From Salvia splendens (taxonomy: Eukaryota > Streptophyta > Magnoliopsida > Lamiales > Lamiaceae): a stretch of DNA of 64,000 nt. Shown one piece after another: positions 33,010-46,017 of this stretch. The notes beneath the pieces were generated by a model. That model saw only the letters and a program-made list of their open reading frames with translations, ran no database searches and was not told where the DNA came from. The DNA lies in NCBI RefSeq assembly GCF_004379255.2, contig NC_056033.1, positions 5,932,172 through 5,996,171 of the forward strand, written 5' to 3'. The stretch's first letter is position 1, and every line of letters starts with the position of its first letter. The translations under genes and the position numbers were made by a program.

Positions 33010-34180
33010 TTCTTCAATAAATTTCAACTACTATTAAATTATTTATTAAATTATTTATTTATATATGATCAGCAAATTTAATTATTTCAAATGTTTTCAA
33101 CCTGTTGACTCAATTTTAATCAATTCGAAAAATAATCGATATACTATATTTTAGCATATCATAATTGATTGTTGCTCAGAAAATATATGTATTTCAGGAA
33201 ATTAAGATTTATAGCTACTTGCTTTATTTCTTTTTTTGGCAAAATACATTGATATTTTATTATAGAATGGCAAACATTTATAATTGTTTACCTAATTGGG
33301 GCAAAATAGTGTGAATAAACTCTGTCAAGTCGAACTGCATGGAATAAAGAATTATTATATGCATAATATATTTCATTTTGATGAGAAAATAATAGAGTAA
33401 TTATTCTGGGAATTAATGGAGAAGAATTTATGTCTTGTGAGTTGTTAAATGAGAAGCACGTGGATCTGATATTAATTTAATTTGATAATTGGCAGATTTG
33501 TCTTTGTTATATGTATAATTATTCACTAGGCATTGCAGGCTGTTACAGAACTTTGTTTAATTGCATTTTTTAATTTTCCGACTTTCCTTATCATTGTAAA
33601 AGAAATCCTTCACTTCAGCCTGAATCAACTCAGCCTGGCATGACCCAGCTCTCTCTCACCTTTTCGAAATGAAATAGTTTCTCAAATTCAACATCACTAT
33701 TATTAATAACTAGTATCACGCCCGTGCCTTGCACGGGTCATTTTAATTTCTTCATATTTATTTCGTTATGCGAAATAAAATTTGTGAAATGATAAACAAA
33801 AGAATATTCGACATCATCTTCCTTTGGATTATACTGTTTCAATTACATTAACCTCACATGGCCACAAGAGTGCGTTTAAATGCTAACTTTTCTTAAAAAT
33901 ATCAACACGATCACATTAAAATTTCAACACATATTTATGTTGACATTTTAATAAACTGTCTTGACATTTAAATATCAGACTTAAAATTAAAAAGCATTTT
34001 AATTCTGTGAAAATATGAATTAACCGTTGAGTTATAACTGAATGAGCAAGTTTACGTTGCAATAATTTACGATTGCACTGGTGAGACACTTCCTAGTCGA
34101 GCTTCATTTCATTGCAATATAGTGACCCTATACACTAAAAACTCAAACCTTGAAACCTAAATCATAAACCCTTAACTTTA
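33010..34180. other. AT-rich intergenic region
   Basis: Upstream of the two-exon gene. No coding sequence supported. A hairpin motif CCCGTGCCTTGCACGGG is present at 33721-33737. Confidence 0.45.
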
Positions 34181-34182
34181 AA

Positions 34183-34370
34183 ATATACTCATCATGACCA
34201 ACAAATGAGTCAAATATCAATAAAATTCTCCCTCCGCCCCAGTTCAATTTTACTTTGTTGACCACTTATTCAAAATATACTCATCATGACCAACAAATGA
34301 GCCAAATATCAATACAATTCTCCCTCTGTTCCAATTCAATTGTACTTTGTTAATCACTTATTCTATTTGG
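34183..34370. repeat. 94-bp tandem duplication with Stowaway-like ends
   Basis: Two copies begin ATACTCATCATGACCAACAA at about 34183 and 34277. Each carries a CTCCCTC(C/T)G phrase followed by AATT.(T/A)ACTTTGTT, resembling a Stowaway end. No complete element can be closed. Confidence 0.6.
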
Positions 34371-34577
34371 GGGGGTTTTAGATCTGTATTTGATATCTTA
34401 CATTGGGTCGGCCTACTTGATAATCCTTACTGATAGTGGAGGTTTTTTACCTGAATCTTGTCTGTAAATCTGCTTATATGATCATATCAAGAAAGTGCTT
34501 TACAATAGGGCTATGTGAACGGTAAACAAAAAAAAACTTGCTTGCATTCATCCAAGCATTAAAATGAAAAGGTTTTT

Positions 34578-34832
34578 AGTGATAGTAAATTTATTTAAAA
34601 GATTTCTTCAGTTACATAACTTGTGTAATTATTTATTTTGGAAATTATGAAAGAGAACGGTTGGAATTGAGAAGGTCGAGATGCCGTTAAAATGTAAAAA
34701 AAAATCTGTGTGAATTATGTGTACATTTCATATGCTACTAAATTGGGGATTTTCAGCTTTTGGCTTGTCATTTTAATCAAATACTAATAATATTGTAACT
34801 GAAGAAATCTTTTAAATAAATTTACTATCACT
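34578..34832. repeat. Perfect 38-bp inverted repeat, MITE-like
   Basis: Arms at 34578-34615 (AGTGATAGTAAATTTATTTA...) and 34795-34832 are exact reverse complements with a 179-bp spacer. This looks like a small non-autonomous inverted-repeat element. Its target-site duplication and superfamily are unclear. Confidence 0.7.
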
Positions 34833-34839
34833 TCTAAAG

Positions 34840-36810
34840 AAAATGTATAAGAATTTTAAAAAAACATAAAACTCAATCAATTTGACATTTAAATAATGCA
34901 AATACATACACCGATATATTTTGACTATAATACTGTTTGATCTCTATACAACTTTAAACAATTATACTAATATACGCATGTCCTTTGAATTTCCTCATTA
35001 AATGTATGTCATTCATGTTTTAGAAAATAATAGTAACTCTCTATTTTGGAAACTGCCGCATTGAATAAAAATAAAAATCGCAACTGCTAAATTTTATTTT
35101 ACAACTTTCCACCAATTGTACTACAAATAATTACTCTTTTCATTTTTCAGTATTTATGATATGATTAAAACTATAAATTAAATTAAATTACAACATATTA
35201 TAATACTTTTTGAATCAATTTTAATTAATTAGTTAAAATTAAACAAAATATTTAAAAATTTATTTAATTATTGTGAATCAAGTAATGACAAAAATAAAAA
35301 GCATTTTCACATAACATACTCATTAATTTTATTAAGCAATCCATATTATTAATCTCAATTCAATTTTATTACGTACCATACAATCCTATAACTGATCATG
35401 TTATTAATTATTTTTGGTAATATTGAAAATTCAAAATAGTTTTCCATAAGTGATTCTATTATTGATTATTATTAATAATGTTGAAAATTAAAAATACAAC
35501 TCATGAATTACACTTTAATGCCCAACGAAAAAAGGCAATCTCACTTTTCATCAATAATTCGTGATTATAAGTTAGAAAAGTCAATCCCACTTTAATACAT
35601 TATGCTGATTGAAAAAAAACAATTCGCATAATATATATTTTATTATTCATCCAATATTTGAATAAGGAATGATCTAAATCTTTCAATCAGGACGTAAATT
35701 TACCCATTGACATCAATATTATTGAAAGTGGTAATTAATAGTACTATATTAGTATGTGGTTGTAGATTAGACTTTCTAAGCTAAATCCAATTACTACCAT
35801 TTAAGAATTTCATTAATTGAAAATCAATTAACAATAAAGTACTATTAATAAACTCTTTTAATCAAGAAATTATAGATTAGAAAGAAAATGAAAATTTCAA
35901 TAAATTCAATTAGGTTAAAATCTGTTTTCCACATATATAATATGAACCACCATAAGTTATAAACCTACTAAAAACATACAATAATTAAATCAATACATTA
36001 ATATGATACAATACAAATAAACTAAATCAACCATCCATTCTTGCCCCAAAAAAACCCTAAAGAAGAATCCAACGCCTCCGTCATAATTGCCAGAAAATTC
36101 ACCGACGGCTATGAGAAACACAAACACAAACTCACACCACCAACACTACTCATCTTCCCTTTCAATTTTACATTTGATCTATCTCCAGGTTTGGTCATTT
36201 CAAAAACACAAACGCCTCGAAATTTGATGATTGATGAAGTTATGCTAGACCGTACGTAGATCATTGAGGAGGATGAATTTTTCTTCTTCTAGGAAGATCA
36301 CAATATTAGTAACATAACAATCACACAAAAAATTTGTGTAAAATAGATGAATATAAATATACTACTATTGGGCATTAGTGAAGAGCAAAAACCTATTGAA
36401 AACAAATTTTTTTCCTTCAAAGAATTCAATGATCCAACGGAAGAAAGTAATAGAGAAATGAATAATAAGCTAGCAACAAACATATTTATAGACAAAATAT
36501 GTAATGAAGCTATAGCATGGTGCAGCCAGAAATTGATATTGAATTATTATTAATACTACAATTCATAATAATATAGCAGTTACAAATCTTCTAATTTATT
36601 AATTTTATTAGACAACGCATGTCATTATTGTTAAGAAATTTATATTAAATTGTCAAAATTTTAAATGGATGCTAAAAGGAAGGAATCCATTTTCCATTGT
36701 CAAAGGAATTGAAACGATTCTTTCTATATATAAATTTTTATGCACCCATCAACATAAATATTATGATTTCCACATTAATATGGTTAAACCGCTTAAACGT
36801 ATGAGGATGC
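34840..36810. other. AT-rich intergenic region
   Basis: Short frames at 36041-36259 and 36347-36553 show no recognisable domain. No RNA gene or complete element seen. Confidence 0.45.
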
Positions 36811-36816
36811 TATTGC

Positions 36817-37655
36817 TTGCAACAGTCAAACTTTTAATTGAATTATCATTAATACAATTATGAGTAATTGGCATGTACAATATTAAGAAAATACTTAAAT
36901 TAGTCCAAAACTTATTAATATTTAAATTCACATCCAAAAGTTCATAAATATTCTAAACCAAGGCCAAAACTCAACTTTTATATATGTATAGATTGATTGC
37001 AACAGTCAAACTTTTAATTGAATTATCATTAATACAATTATGAGTAATTGGCAGGTACAATATTAAGAAAATACTCAAATTAGTCCAAAACTTATTAATA
37101 TTTAAATTCACATCCAAAAGTTCATAAATATTCTATTCTAAACCAAGACCAAAACTCAATCCAAGCCTTCTAGCTCAACTGGTTGGGAAGGGAGGCAAGG
37201 ATATGGCGCCATCCAGGAGGTCCTGAGTTCGAATCCTGGATGGCCCAACTTGGGATTAATTTCTCTGTGGGCCCAAGGCTTGTTGCCTTGAGACTTTGCA
37301 AGCATACGGGCCTGGACCAGCCTGAGGGTGGTCTACTTTCAGGCCTGGACCCGCCTGAGGGTGGTCCGCTTACTCTCACGAGACCCCGTCTGAGGGTGGT
37401 GCAGCAGCTAGTTCGTGGGACCACGAGGGAAAGGGAGAGGCCGGTGCTTGGCCTGGACCCGTCTGAGGGTGGTGCAGCAGCTAGTTCGTGGGACCACGAG
37501 GGACAGGACGAGGCTAGTTCGAGGGACCACGAGGAGAAGGGAGAGGCTAGTTCGTGGGACCACGAGGGGCTGGAAAAGGCTGGTTCGCTTGCCAATATAT
37601 CTCGAACTCCGATGTGTGTGTGTGTTGGTGTGTGTGTGTCCGATGTGTGTGTGTG

Positions 37656-37695
<40 letters not shown>

Positions 37696-37730
37696 AAGAC
37701 CAAAACTCAACTTTTATATATGTATAGATA
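36817..37730. repeat. 180-bp tandem duplication, second copy split by a SINE
   Basis: The block starting TTGCAACAGTCAAACTTTTA occurs at 36817 and again at 36997. Copy 1 runs straight through ...CCAAAACTCAACTTTTATAT. Copy 2 is interrupted at the same point by the SINE at 37160-37691. Confidence 0.9.
37160..37691 (+). mobile_element. Long tRNA-derived SINE with poly(A) tail
   Basis: The tRNA-like head has an A box TAGCTCAACTGG (37171-37182) and a B box GAGTTCGAATCC (37225-37236). The body contains repeated phrases (CCTGGACCCG.CTGAGGGTGG and GCTAGTTCGTGGGACCACGA). The tail is a (TG)n-rich stretch followed by about 32 A. Target-site duplications of 19 bp, AACCAAGACCAAAACTCAA, flank it at 37141-37159 and 37692-37710. 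At 532 bp it is long for a plant SINE. Confidence 0.88.
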
Positions 37731-38396
37731 ATATCGTCAATGCATATATTATCCCTTATTCAATAAGTCACTATCAGTTGCATGAAATAACACAATTTAA
37801 GGTCATATTATCATGATTATATTTTTAATATGGTAATGCTAATGCATATATAATCATCCCATCAATAAGTCACTCTGAATTGCATGCGATAGCTATCTTA
37901 TAGTTTACTTATTTTCAGTTAATGTTAATTTATTAGTATTATGTTCACCTTGCGTAACAAAGTTGACATGATTCATATCGTCTAGAGTAGACATGCACTT
38001 GTCAACACAACATTTATTTTGAGAGGATGCACTTTTCAGCACAATTAGGTAATGAAAGAAAATATAATCCATTTCCATCTTTCCCCTAAAAATAGAGTTT
38101 GAAAACATAAATTTTGAATAAAGAATTAATTAAGAACGAGGGTGGAGAAAAATACTAGTAAGTTGAATAAAATAGTTTTAGTAGATAGTAAGACCCGTAT
38201 TTAGCCCGCAACAACCATAAGACTAGTTCAACTGCAATAAAATCCACCTTCACATAGTATTTGAAAATGTCCAACCAGATGGCTAAATTGTTGTGCTTAC
38301 ATTGAATGCTAAAAGAATGAATGAAATGAAGAATAAATGGAGCAGCTGCTTCCTCTTTTACTCGACCTCTCTGGCAAGTACAGATGAATCATACCA

Positions 38397-41300
38397 TCAT
38401 TCTGGATCACTGGAGGTGTCGCCATTCTCTGCGGGAGGTGGCAGGGATGAGCCAAAGTCGAGAGTTGGAAAGACTCCAGGAGGCCGTTCTCGAGGCTGTA
38501 TGGATAGTAGCTGATTGGAATCACCAACAACGTCAGCCCATCCGTAATGTGGGTCGGCCCTTCAATTTCAGACGAGCAATGCAGATGTTTGAGGTCGATT
38601 TACAAACACGAACACTGAGCTCAATACATCAAATAAATATAGCTTACTCATAGTATGTTTCTTCATCTACAACAATATCCCAGCTCTCCCCAGTCGTACT
38701 CTTGCCGTACTTGTGCACCTTCCTGCCATACAATATAAAACATATCAACCTTCGATAGAGAAAAAAACGTTTTCTAGTGATATTAAGCCATTAATAGTGA
38801 AGTCTAGATTTGCAAAACCAGAATGCACAAGTGAAGCATATCAGATCAACGAGAGGTGGTGAGCTATAAAATGTGAAATGTGTGTCACGTACCCATTTCC
38901 AAAGTGCTCTTCTCCCCATGTTCTTGACCATCCTATTGTTTGATGAGAAAGAAATTCCAAGTTAACAGAAAAACTGTGCAAGCTAAAAATGTCAAATAAA
39001 CACAAATTGGATAATATCTACTCATAAATGGAAATTAATTTTCACTGTTTCAATCAACCAAAATGCAGTTGATTCAGACTCAGAACCATGAGTAACTGAT
39101 TTATTCGATTGATATATCCAATATTTCTAAGTAGAACATAAATATGTTATATAAAGACTTAGGATTTAATGGATTATTGTTTGTTATACAAGTAGACTTA
39201 TTAACCATAATTCATATAAATGAGGGTAACCATATGTGAGAAAGTGTGACTATTACTTGGCAATGGTTATGAGGAACTCATCATATTGCACAAAAACATA
39301 TTAACAACTTACTATCACTAGTGGGAGATACATGCCAAGTCTCGCCTAGACGCGATCCAATACCAGCAAAAAACTTTTCTTCCCACTTATCTCCCCATTT
39401 TGTTCCAATTTCTGTCTCAGCCCACTTATCAGTCCTAGAAAGAGATGTTTATAAGATAATAAGGATCGAGAATTCGTGAGTGCAATAAATTATTTTAGTA
39501 TTGATGTTTAGTTTCTGACCTTTTTTATAAAATTTAAACCATACCAACTAATAGTATTGGTGTCAAATGAAAAACTAGAATGAAATTTCTTTCTGTCGAA
39601 ACAAACTTCAACATGTATAGAGCAAGAAAACCAATACATAGTAATCAGCATCAAGATTGTGATGAACCAATGGAAAATACTAAATCAAGAAGAGAAGAAA
39701 GACGAATACCATTTCAAAATTGAACCTCTTCCGTCATAATGTTCTCCCCACTTCTCCCACCAAGATTGTTCATTCAGTCTACCATATTTATGTGCCCCTT
39801 TCTCAGTCCACCCTTTGGCATCATATTTTTCCCACCTGCATAACAGTTAATTTATTTATATACCTAAAATTCTAGGTAGTTGTCAAATGTTTCGACAAGT
39901 CATACCAATTTTCGTACCACCCGGCCTTTTCTGTACCCGACTTTGCTTGTTTTTGTGCACTTCTTTCTATCCTAGCTAGATTACTGCAATTTAAAGTAAA
40001 TTTGAGGTCGGGAACAACTACTCCACAGTTTTTAAGCAACATAAGAGTTTGCAAGATAATGATAATGCTAAACATAAACCGATACCTCCATTCATCTTGG
40101 TGTAGAACTTCTCTCCATGTTTCCCACCATGAGTCCCCTTCTGCATTCCTTCCAGACTTCTCAACGCCTAACATTCAAAGAAAGCTTACAACTGAGCAAT
40201 TGGGGAATTAACACCATCATGAAAATTAATGCTAATAAGTATCTATAAGAGGAATGAGATCACATGTTGAAAAGCACAATTGAGCCAGAGTACCTAGTTC
40301 TTTGTATCCAGTCCAATCACTTTTCTCCCACCACTGTCAAGGAGATAAACAAATCCAATTAAATGCATCCACCTGGGATGATACTTATTTAAGATTATGA
40401 AACATAGTAATTACAACTACTACGCATACAAACCTTAACGATTTAGTTAAAAACTCTCAAGTCTTTAGCTGTGTCGTGTCTATCACCCTATCCAAAGCTT
40501 GTATGCAATATAACATTTCTCTAGGAGTCTAGATAGAGGCAACAGTTTGTAATCCCCTTCCCCATCGCATAAAAAGTAACCAGTCAAAGAAGCACCTCAC
40601 CTCAAACAAGAATGAATAATCTTAAAATAAAAATAAATACAAGAACTAACATTCAAAACCCTAAACACCCATATACTCCCTCCGTCCCACAAAGATTGTC
40701 TCATTTTTCCATTTCCGTACGTCCCACAAAATTTGACCCATTTCACTTTTTACCATATTTGGTAGTGGACCCCATATTCCACTAACTCATTCCTACTCAC
40801 ATTTTATTATAAACTAATATATAAAAGTAGGACCCACATTTTTTTCAACTCACTTTTCATTACATTTCTTAAAACCTGTGCCCTGTCAAAGTGAGACAAT
40901 CTTTGTGGGACGGAGGGAGTACTATACACCCATATCTCATAGCAACACAATTTAAATGCTATTCAGTCAAAAAACGCATCTTGAGATGGTAATGCATATA
41001 TCTTTATGGCTGATTAATAGAGAATTACACCCTGTAAGGACAGTCTCAGTTTCCGATAGTTGATTCGATCACTTGAAGGACAGTCTCAATTTAAATGCTA
41101 TTCAGTCAAAAAACGTGTCTTGAGATTGTAATGCATATATCTTTATGGCTGATTAATAGAGAATTACACCCTGTAAGGACAGTCTCAGTTTCCGATAGTT
41201 GATTCGATCACTTGAAGGACAGTCTCAATTTAAATGCTATTCAGTCAAAAAACGTGTCTTGAGATTGTAATGCATATATCTTTATGGCTGATTAATAGAG

Positions 41301-43379
41301 AATTACACCCTGTAAGGACAGTCTCAGTTTCCAATAGTTGATTCGATCACTTGAAGGTTCACATCAAGAAAATTTAAATGAACACTTCCTTCAAATATGA
41401 TGTCAGACCACTACTAATTTTGTTGTCCAAACATCAATTACACAACTGACTATAATTTTGACCTTCAAATTCTCGAAGGGCTTAGTATGTAAGCATCTTC
41501 CAGCTGACCAAAATATTAAAAACACACTAAAATGCCCAAACTTTCCATCCACAAACAAATTATGCTATACCTAATTTGAAATACATACACATCCTTATTA
41601 ACAAGCATAGTACTCTTAGTGTGGGATTTGAATACAAGAACCATCCCTAGTTTGAAAAATGGAAAAAGAGAACACAAAACAAAATAAAACAAACATCACT
41701 CTCACAAATCAATATACAATCTTTTCTCCATGTCATCAGATGAATGGTAAAAGAAAATCCTAGCATAAAGCAACGGTGGACACTTGTTCTTTTGTGGGTT
41801 AAATCAAATAGAACTTCTCTACCATCAGATGGTTGTCATAATACAATATGACAAAAAAGGAAGGAAAACGAACATATGTGCATACCGTTTCTTTCCATTC
41901 AGAAGTGGTGTCAGCACTCTGTCCACCCATTCTACTCCATCTACATCTGTAACCATTATCTCCAAGATCTTCCCCACTTTCACGGTACCAGGTACTGCCA
42001 TCTTCATTAGTGCCAGTTTCGTTGGCACTATCATTTAGCAAATTGATGCCCCAATCTTTCTCGTTGGCAATACCAGTATCTAAAGAGAAAAGGGGTTTCA
42101 AATTTTTAAGAAATGCCTAAGAACTTGAGCGTTTATATATAATAGCTACAGACTAGCACTTTTTTATAAGCCTGTTCACCTATTGATGAATTTGGACTAA
42201 AGAAAAAAAAATAAGACAACAACCTAATCAAAAAGTTCAAGAATGTGATACTATTATCTAAACAATGAGATTAGCTAGAACTGAAACTAATTATGCATCA
42301 CCTCTTTTAGGTGGAGAATCTCGAAACTGAGGACCTGAATTTCTTGGGGTGCAGCGGGAGAAGAACTTATATTGTTTGGAAACAAATTTGAATCTGCAAT
42401 AGCAAAGTAGATTCCAATTCGCAGAATAAATTGATACAAATTATATATAATCTAGTGATATGAGTTTCCTCTTTCCTTGTTCGAGAAAGTAGTTGCATTT
42501 CAGAAAACCTCAATCCTGCAGAAACTCAGTTGCAACAAGAATACAGGCCTAATGTGATTCAATTTCTCACTCTCCCTAAACAGCCTGCCACATCAGCTAA
42601 TTGCTGTCATTTTTTTGTATGTAATATATAAACTACTCATACGATCATATCAAGGTGTTACTGTCACACATTCGTTTTCTCCATTTTTACAGCATGATGC
42701 AAAACCTTTTTAAAACTCAGCCAGAGTATTCCGGGGCTCATCGCCCCAAGAAAGAAAAGCTTGCAATCTCCATTTACAAAACAAGCTTAAAATTCAAAGA
42801 TTTTCTAATTAGCTATCACTTTTGTTTGTTGGCTGGACCAGATGAAACAGATTAATCTATTGGCTTCCGATCAAAGTTTCAAACTTCTTTAATCTGATTA
42901 ATTATAATTTAAAAATACCCAAAAACCACTTGCACATTAACAAGAACTAATATTGGTCTCAAACAGAACAGGGACATCAAATAGTAACTCAAAAAGGCTA
43001 TCTAGTAAAATATCCTTCCTAGCTTTCTGCCGAAATGAAAGGTACTCACTCGAACCAAAAATCGCCTCACTATTTGAACTGAAAATCAAAGACGTAGCAG
43101 CTGCAATCAATTGATTACAAGAAAAGAGAAGAAGAAAAAGGAGACTTACTTAGAAGATGTAAAGGGCATAGCAGGCGCCCGGGCTCGATAATGCGGTCTC
43201 GTATTGGGGTCGAGACACTTGTCATTATTCCGACCGGAGCAGCAGCACTTGATGGAGAACAGCCGCCGCTTCTTCCGGCGAACATCCAAAGTCAGTCCAT
43301 TTTTCCAGCTCAGAGCCTCAACATCGGCTCTCCGCATCACACCGAACGGCGGCGTGGTAAACCCTCTCGCTGCCGCCAT
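38397..43379 (-). CDS. ESV1: EARLY STARVATION 1 (ESV1), plastid starch-binding protein
   Basis: Eleven exons were rebuilt: 43379-43150, 42393-42302, 42079-41886, 40333-40294, 40167-40086, 39983-39906, 39835-39710, 39434-39313, 38932-38893, 38722-38648 and 38559-38397. All GT-AG junctions keep frame and give 413 residues. The N-terminus (basic, Ser/Ala/Arg-rich, no acidic start) suits a plastid transit peptide. The core is a run of Trp-rich repeats: EWKETWWEKSDWTGYKELGV, DSWWETWREVLHQDEW, QSWWEKWGEHYDGRGS and KWAETEIGTKWGDKWEEKF. The C-terminus is Pro/acidic-rich. ESV1 and its homologue LESV bind starch and organise glucan phase transition; loss of ESV1 causes early starch exhaustion at night. 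The size favours ESV1 over the longer LESV. The stop TGA is at 38397-38399. Confidence 0.88.
40676..40919. mobile_element. Stowaway MITE in ESV1 intron 3
   Basis: Complete 244-bp element with ends CTCCCTCCGTCCCACAAAG and CTTTGTGGGACGGAGGGAG and a TA target duplication (40674-40675 and 40920-40921). Well-preserved ends suggest recent activity. Confidence 0.95.
40949..41358. repeat. 139-bp tandem repeat, about three copies, ESV1 intron 3
   Basis: Copies start at about 40951, 41090 and 41229 with TTTAAATGCTATTCAGTCAA, nearly identical. They sit just beyond the Stowaway MITE in the same 1.55-kb intron (40334-41885). Confidence 0.92.
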
Positions 43380-43459
43380 TTCCTACTCAATCGTCTCACA
43401 TCAATGCCATCATTATGAGAGGAAATGCTGGCAGTCGATCGAGTGTAATGAGATTTAAA

Positions 43460-46000
43460 AACCCTAACCAAAAAAAAACCTCTGGTTTTACTAGTACTTA
43501 GCAATTAACAATAATTAACAATAATTTCGAGTGTGAAGGAGTTTAGGAGAGAGAAAAACAGAGGATATTGATTATTGAGTGATCACATTGTATGCATACA
43601 GTTTTATAGGTTAGGGGTAAAAAATCGGTGGCGATGATAATTGGTGGTGCTGCAAATCCCGGTGGTGGTGGGGAGGCTTTAAAGTTTAAACCCTCAGAAG
43701 AAGAGATGGCCCCATGGTGTGTGAGCGGGCCCCACCCCTTCCTCATTCTCAATCCATATGCCATTTTCATTCTGCCACGTGTACTATTTACAGTCGTTAT
43801 CTTTTGTAGGATGAATGATGATGCTACCTGGAATTCACACTCCCTCCCCACAACACTTCTCTTTTTGTAAAATTTTATGACATACTACTTGCCCAAAATA
43901 AATACTATTATCTCATAAAATACAACATTTTAGGATGACATGGATATACCACACAATTAATAAAGTGAGATAAGAAAAACTAAAAAATAAAGTGAAGTGA
44001 GATAAGAAGAAGTGACTGAAAATTTGAAATATTTTACATAAAAAATAGTGTTATGTTGTTAGTAAGAAAACAACTTACCAAAAATAAAAGAGTCTCTGGG
44101 AGGAATTAAAATAGTAAAAATAATTTATATTTATGGGACAAGTTGAGTATGAGTTTTGATGTTTCGGAACTTTAAAAATTGGCACTAATAAATAATAACG
44201 AATTTTTCATATTTTTTTCAATATTCTCATTAAGTCTAATTTCGGTAAAGTGTACTCCCCCAGTCCTTCAATAAATGTCTCATTTTGTCATTTTCGTATG
44301 TCCATAAATAAATGTCTTATTTGTTTTTTTTACTACTTTTGGTGGACATCACATTCCATTAACTTTATTTCATTCGCATTTCATTATAATACACTAGTAT
44401 ATAAAAGTATGATTCACTTTCCACTAACATTTTAATCCAATTTCTACTACATTTTTTAAAAGTCTTGTCCTGTCAAACATGGACTTGTGTTTGTGGACGG
44501 AAGGTTTATCGATTGTGGCCTCCAAAAAGATATACGAGGATAGCATTGTTTGTGAATTTTATTTTTTTTCTCATTACAATTAGCAATATGACTCAATTTT
44601 GTCATCAATTTGCTCCCTGATCCGTTTCACAAGCACTATACGAATTTCAAGTAATTCAAAGAACATTTTTCGATTCTAATGTTTTATCATAAATAAAAAT
44701 CTATAAAAATAATATAATAAAATGAATCAATATTATAAAACATTGTAATCAGTATATAGTACAAACTCAATTAATAAAATGATGATTTTGCCCCTTAAAC
44801 GACATTCGATGGCTAAATTTTATTGTGCAAATTTCAAGTTATTCTTAAATCATTTTCTGATTTCGGCATTTTGGACGTATGTTTTATACAAATTCGATAC
44901 GTACAGATTGAGCATGTTGACTATACAGATTCTTTATAATAGTTATACTCAATTTCGTTGGTAAGCAATATATAGAAATCTAATGCAAGAAAACACAGAC
45001 ATTAGTTATACTCCATATAGAGAAGTTGCATTTATATCCCTTGGGTATTTCCATCACATTCGCAAATAAGCAACCAGTAAAAGACTCAGTATGCCTTGTA
45101 TAAGAATTTTCTTTTTTTAAATTATGTTTCACCACCATCCTAATAATTGTGCTATACTTTGTGGGTCAGATGAAACATTAGAATAAGATTTTGCTATGTG
45201 GATAGATGATAGATCTCTTGATTTAGGAAGATCCTGAATATAAGCAATAGATATTGCGATCCACGTGTCAGTAGCAGGAAAGGTGAGGAGTCAGCAAAAT
45301 ATACTTGGATAAGGGGAGAGAATCTGTGTGACGAGGCGTTCTTGGCTAAAAAGAGTTCCAGGTGGACCTTCACTACCACAAGATTTTTGTGCCGTTGAAC
45401 TAGGAAACCAAATAACTGACTGTATACAAGGATAAGCTTAATGTCACTTTACTTACAAATCATAACTTATCCATTTAGAATCTAGTACCAACTATTTTTC
45501 ATAGATTCTGCCTCTCTCTTTCCATGACCATCAGATTCCAAATAAGCCACAAAAGCACTGAATTTCATGAGCCATCAAAAAACTTTTCTCACATCAAACA
45601 AAAACAAATACGTTTAGACCATAAATTGAATGCATAGAACATGAGGTTTAATAACAGCCAATCCAACTTGCATAAGAAAGCAAATAGCCCGTTACTGCAC
45701 AACATATATGCTGATTAATGATGAATCGGACAAGAAGTGATTTGTGGAATGGAAATCCATCTTACAAGCTGGACGGATATGGTCAAAGTTGTTGAATGGG
45801 AGGATCGTAAATTTACCACAGACGAAAATGATCAATTCTAAAATATGCAATATAGTCTTGAACTGAACTGCAGCACAGCTTCATGAAACGCCACATCAGC
45901 AACTAAGATCAAGAGAGAAAAATATAACATGTGTATATATGAATAACCATAATAAAGGGCAATAGCAAGGAGAAACGGTAGGGTTTATGATTACCACTTA
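43460..46000. other. Spacer between ESV1 start and the WD40 gene end
   Basis: Contains a degenerate Stowaway MITE (44255-44506). Otherwise AT-rich, with no coding region supported. Confidence 0.5.
44255..44506. mobile_element. Degenerate Stowaway MITE
   Basis: Begins TA-CTCCCCCAGTCCTTCAATAA and ends TTGTGGACGGAAGG. It carries the family's usual interior (ATTCCATTAACTTTATTTCA, TATAAAAGTATGATTCAC). The ends have diverged. Confidence 0.7.
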
Positions 46001-46017
46001 CTACATCGATCAGTTAT

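Noticed and set aside
36041..36553. Short frames that might be gene remnants
   Set aside because: No recognisable motif, splice partner or repeat identity.
37171..37236. Possible tRNA gene on the plus strand
   Set aside because: The tRNA-like head belongs to a SINE with poly(A) tail and 19-bp TSD; no complete cloverleaf.
37170..37816. Frames of 100-182 residues through the SINE
   Set aside because: They translate the repeats, the TG tract and the poly(A) tail; not proteins.
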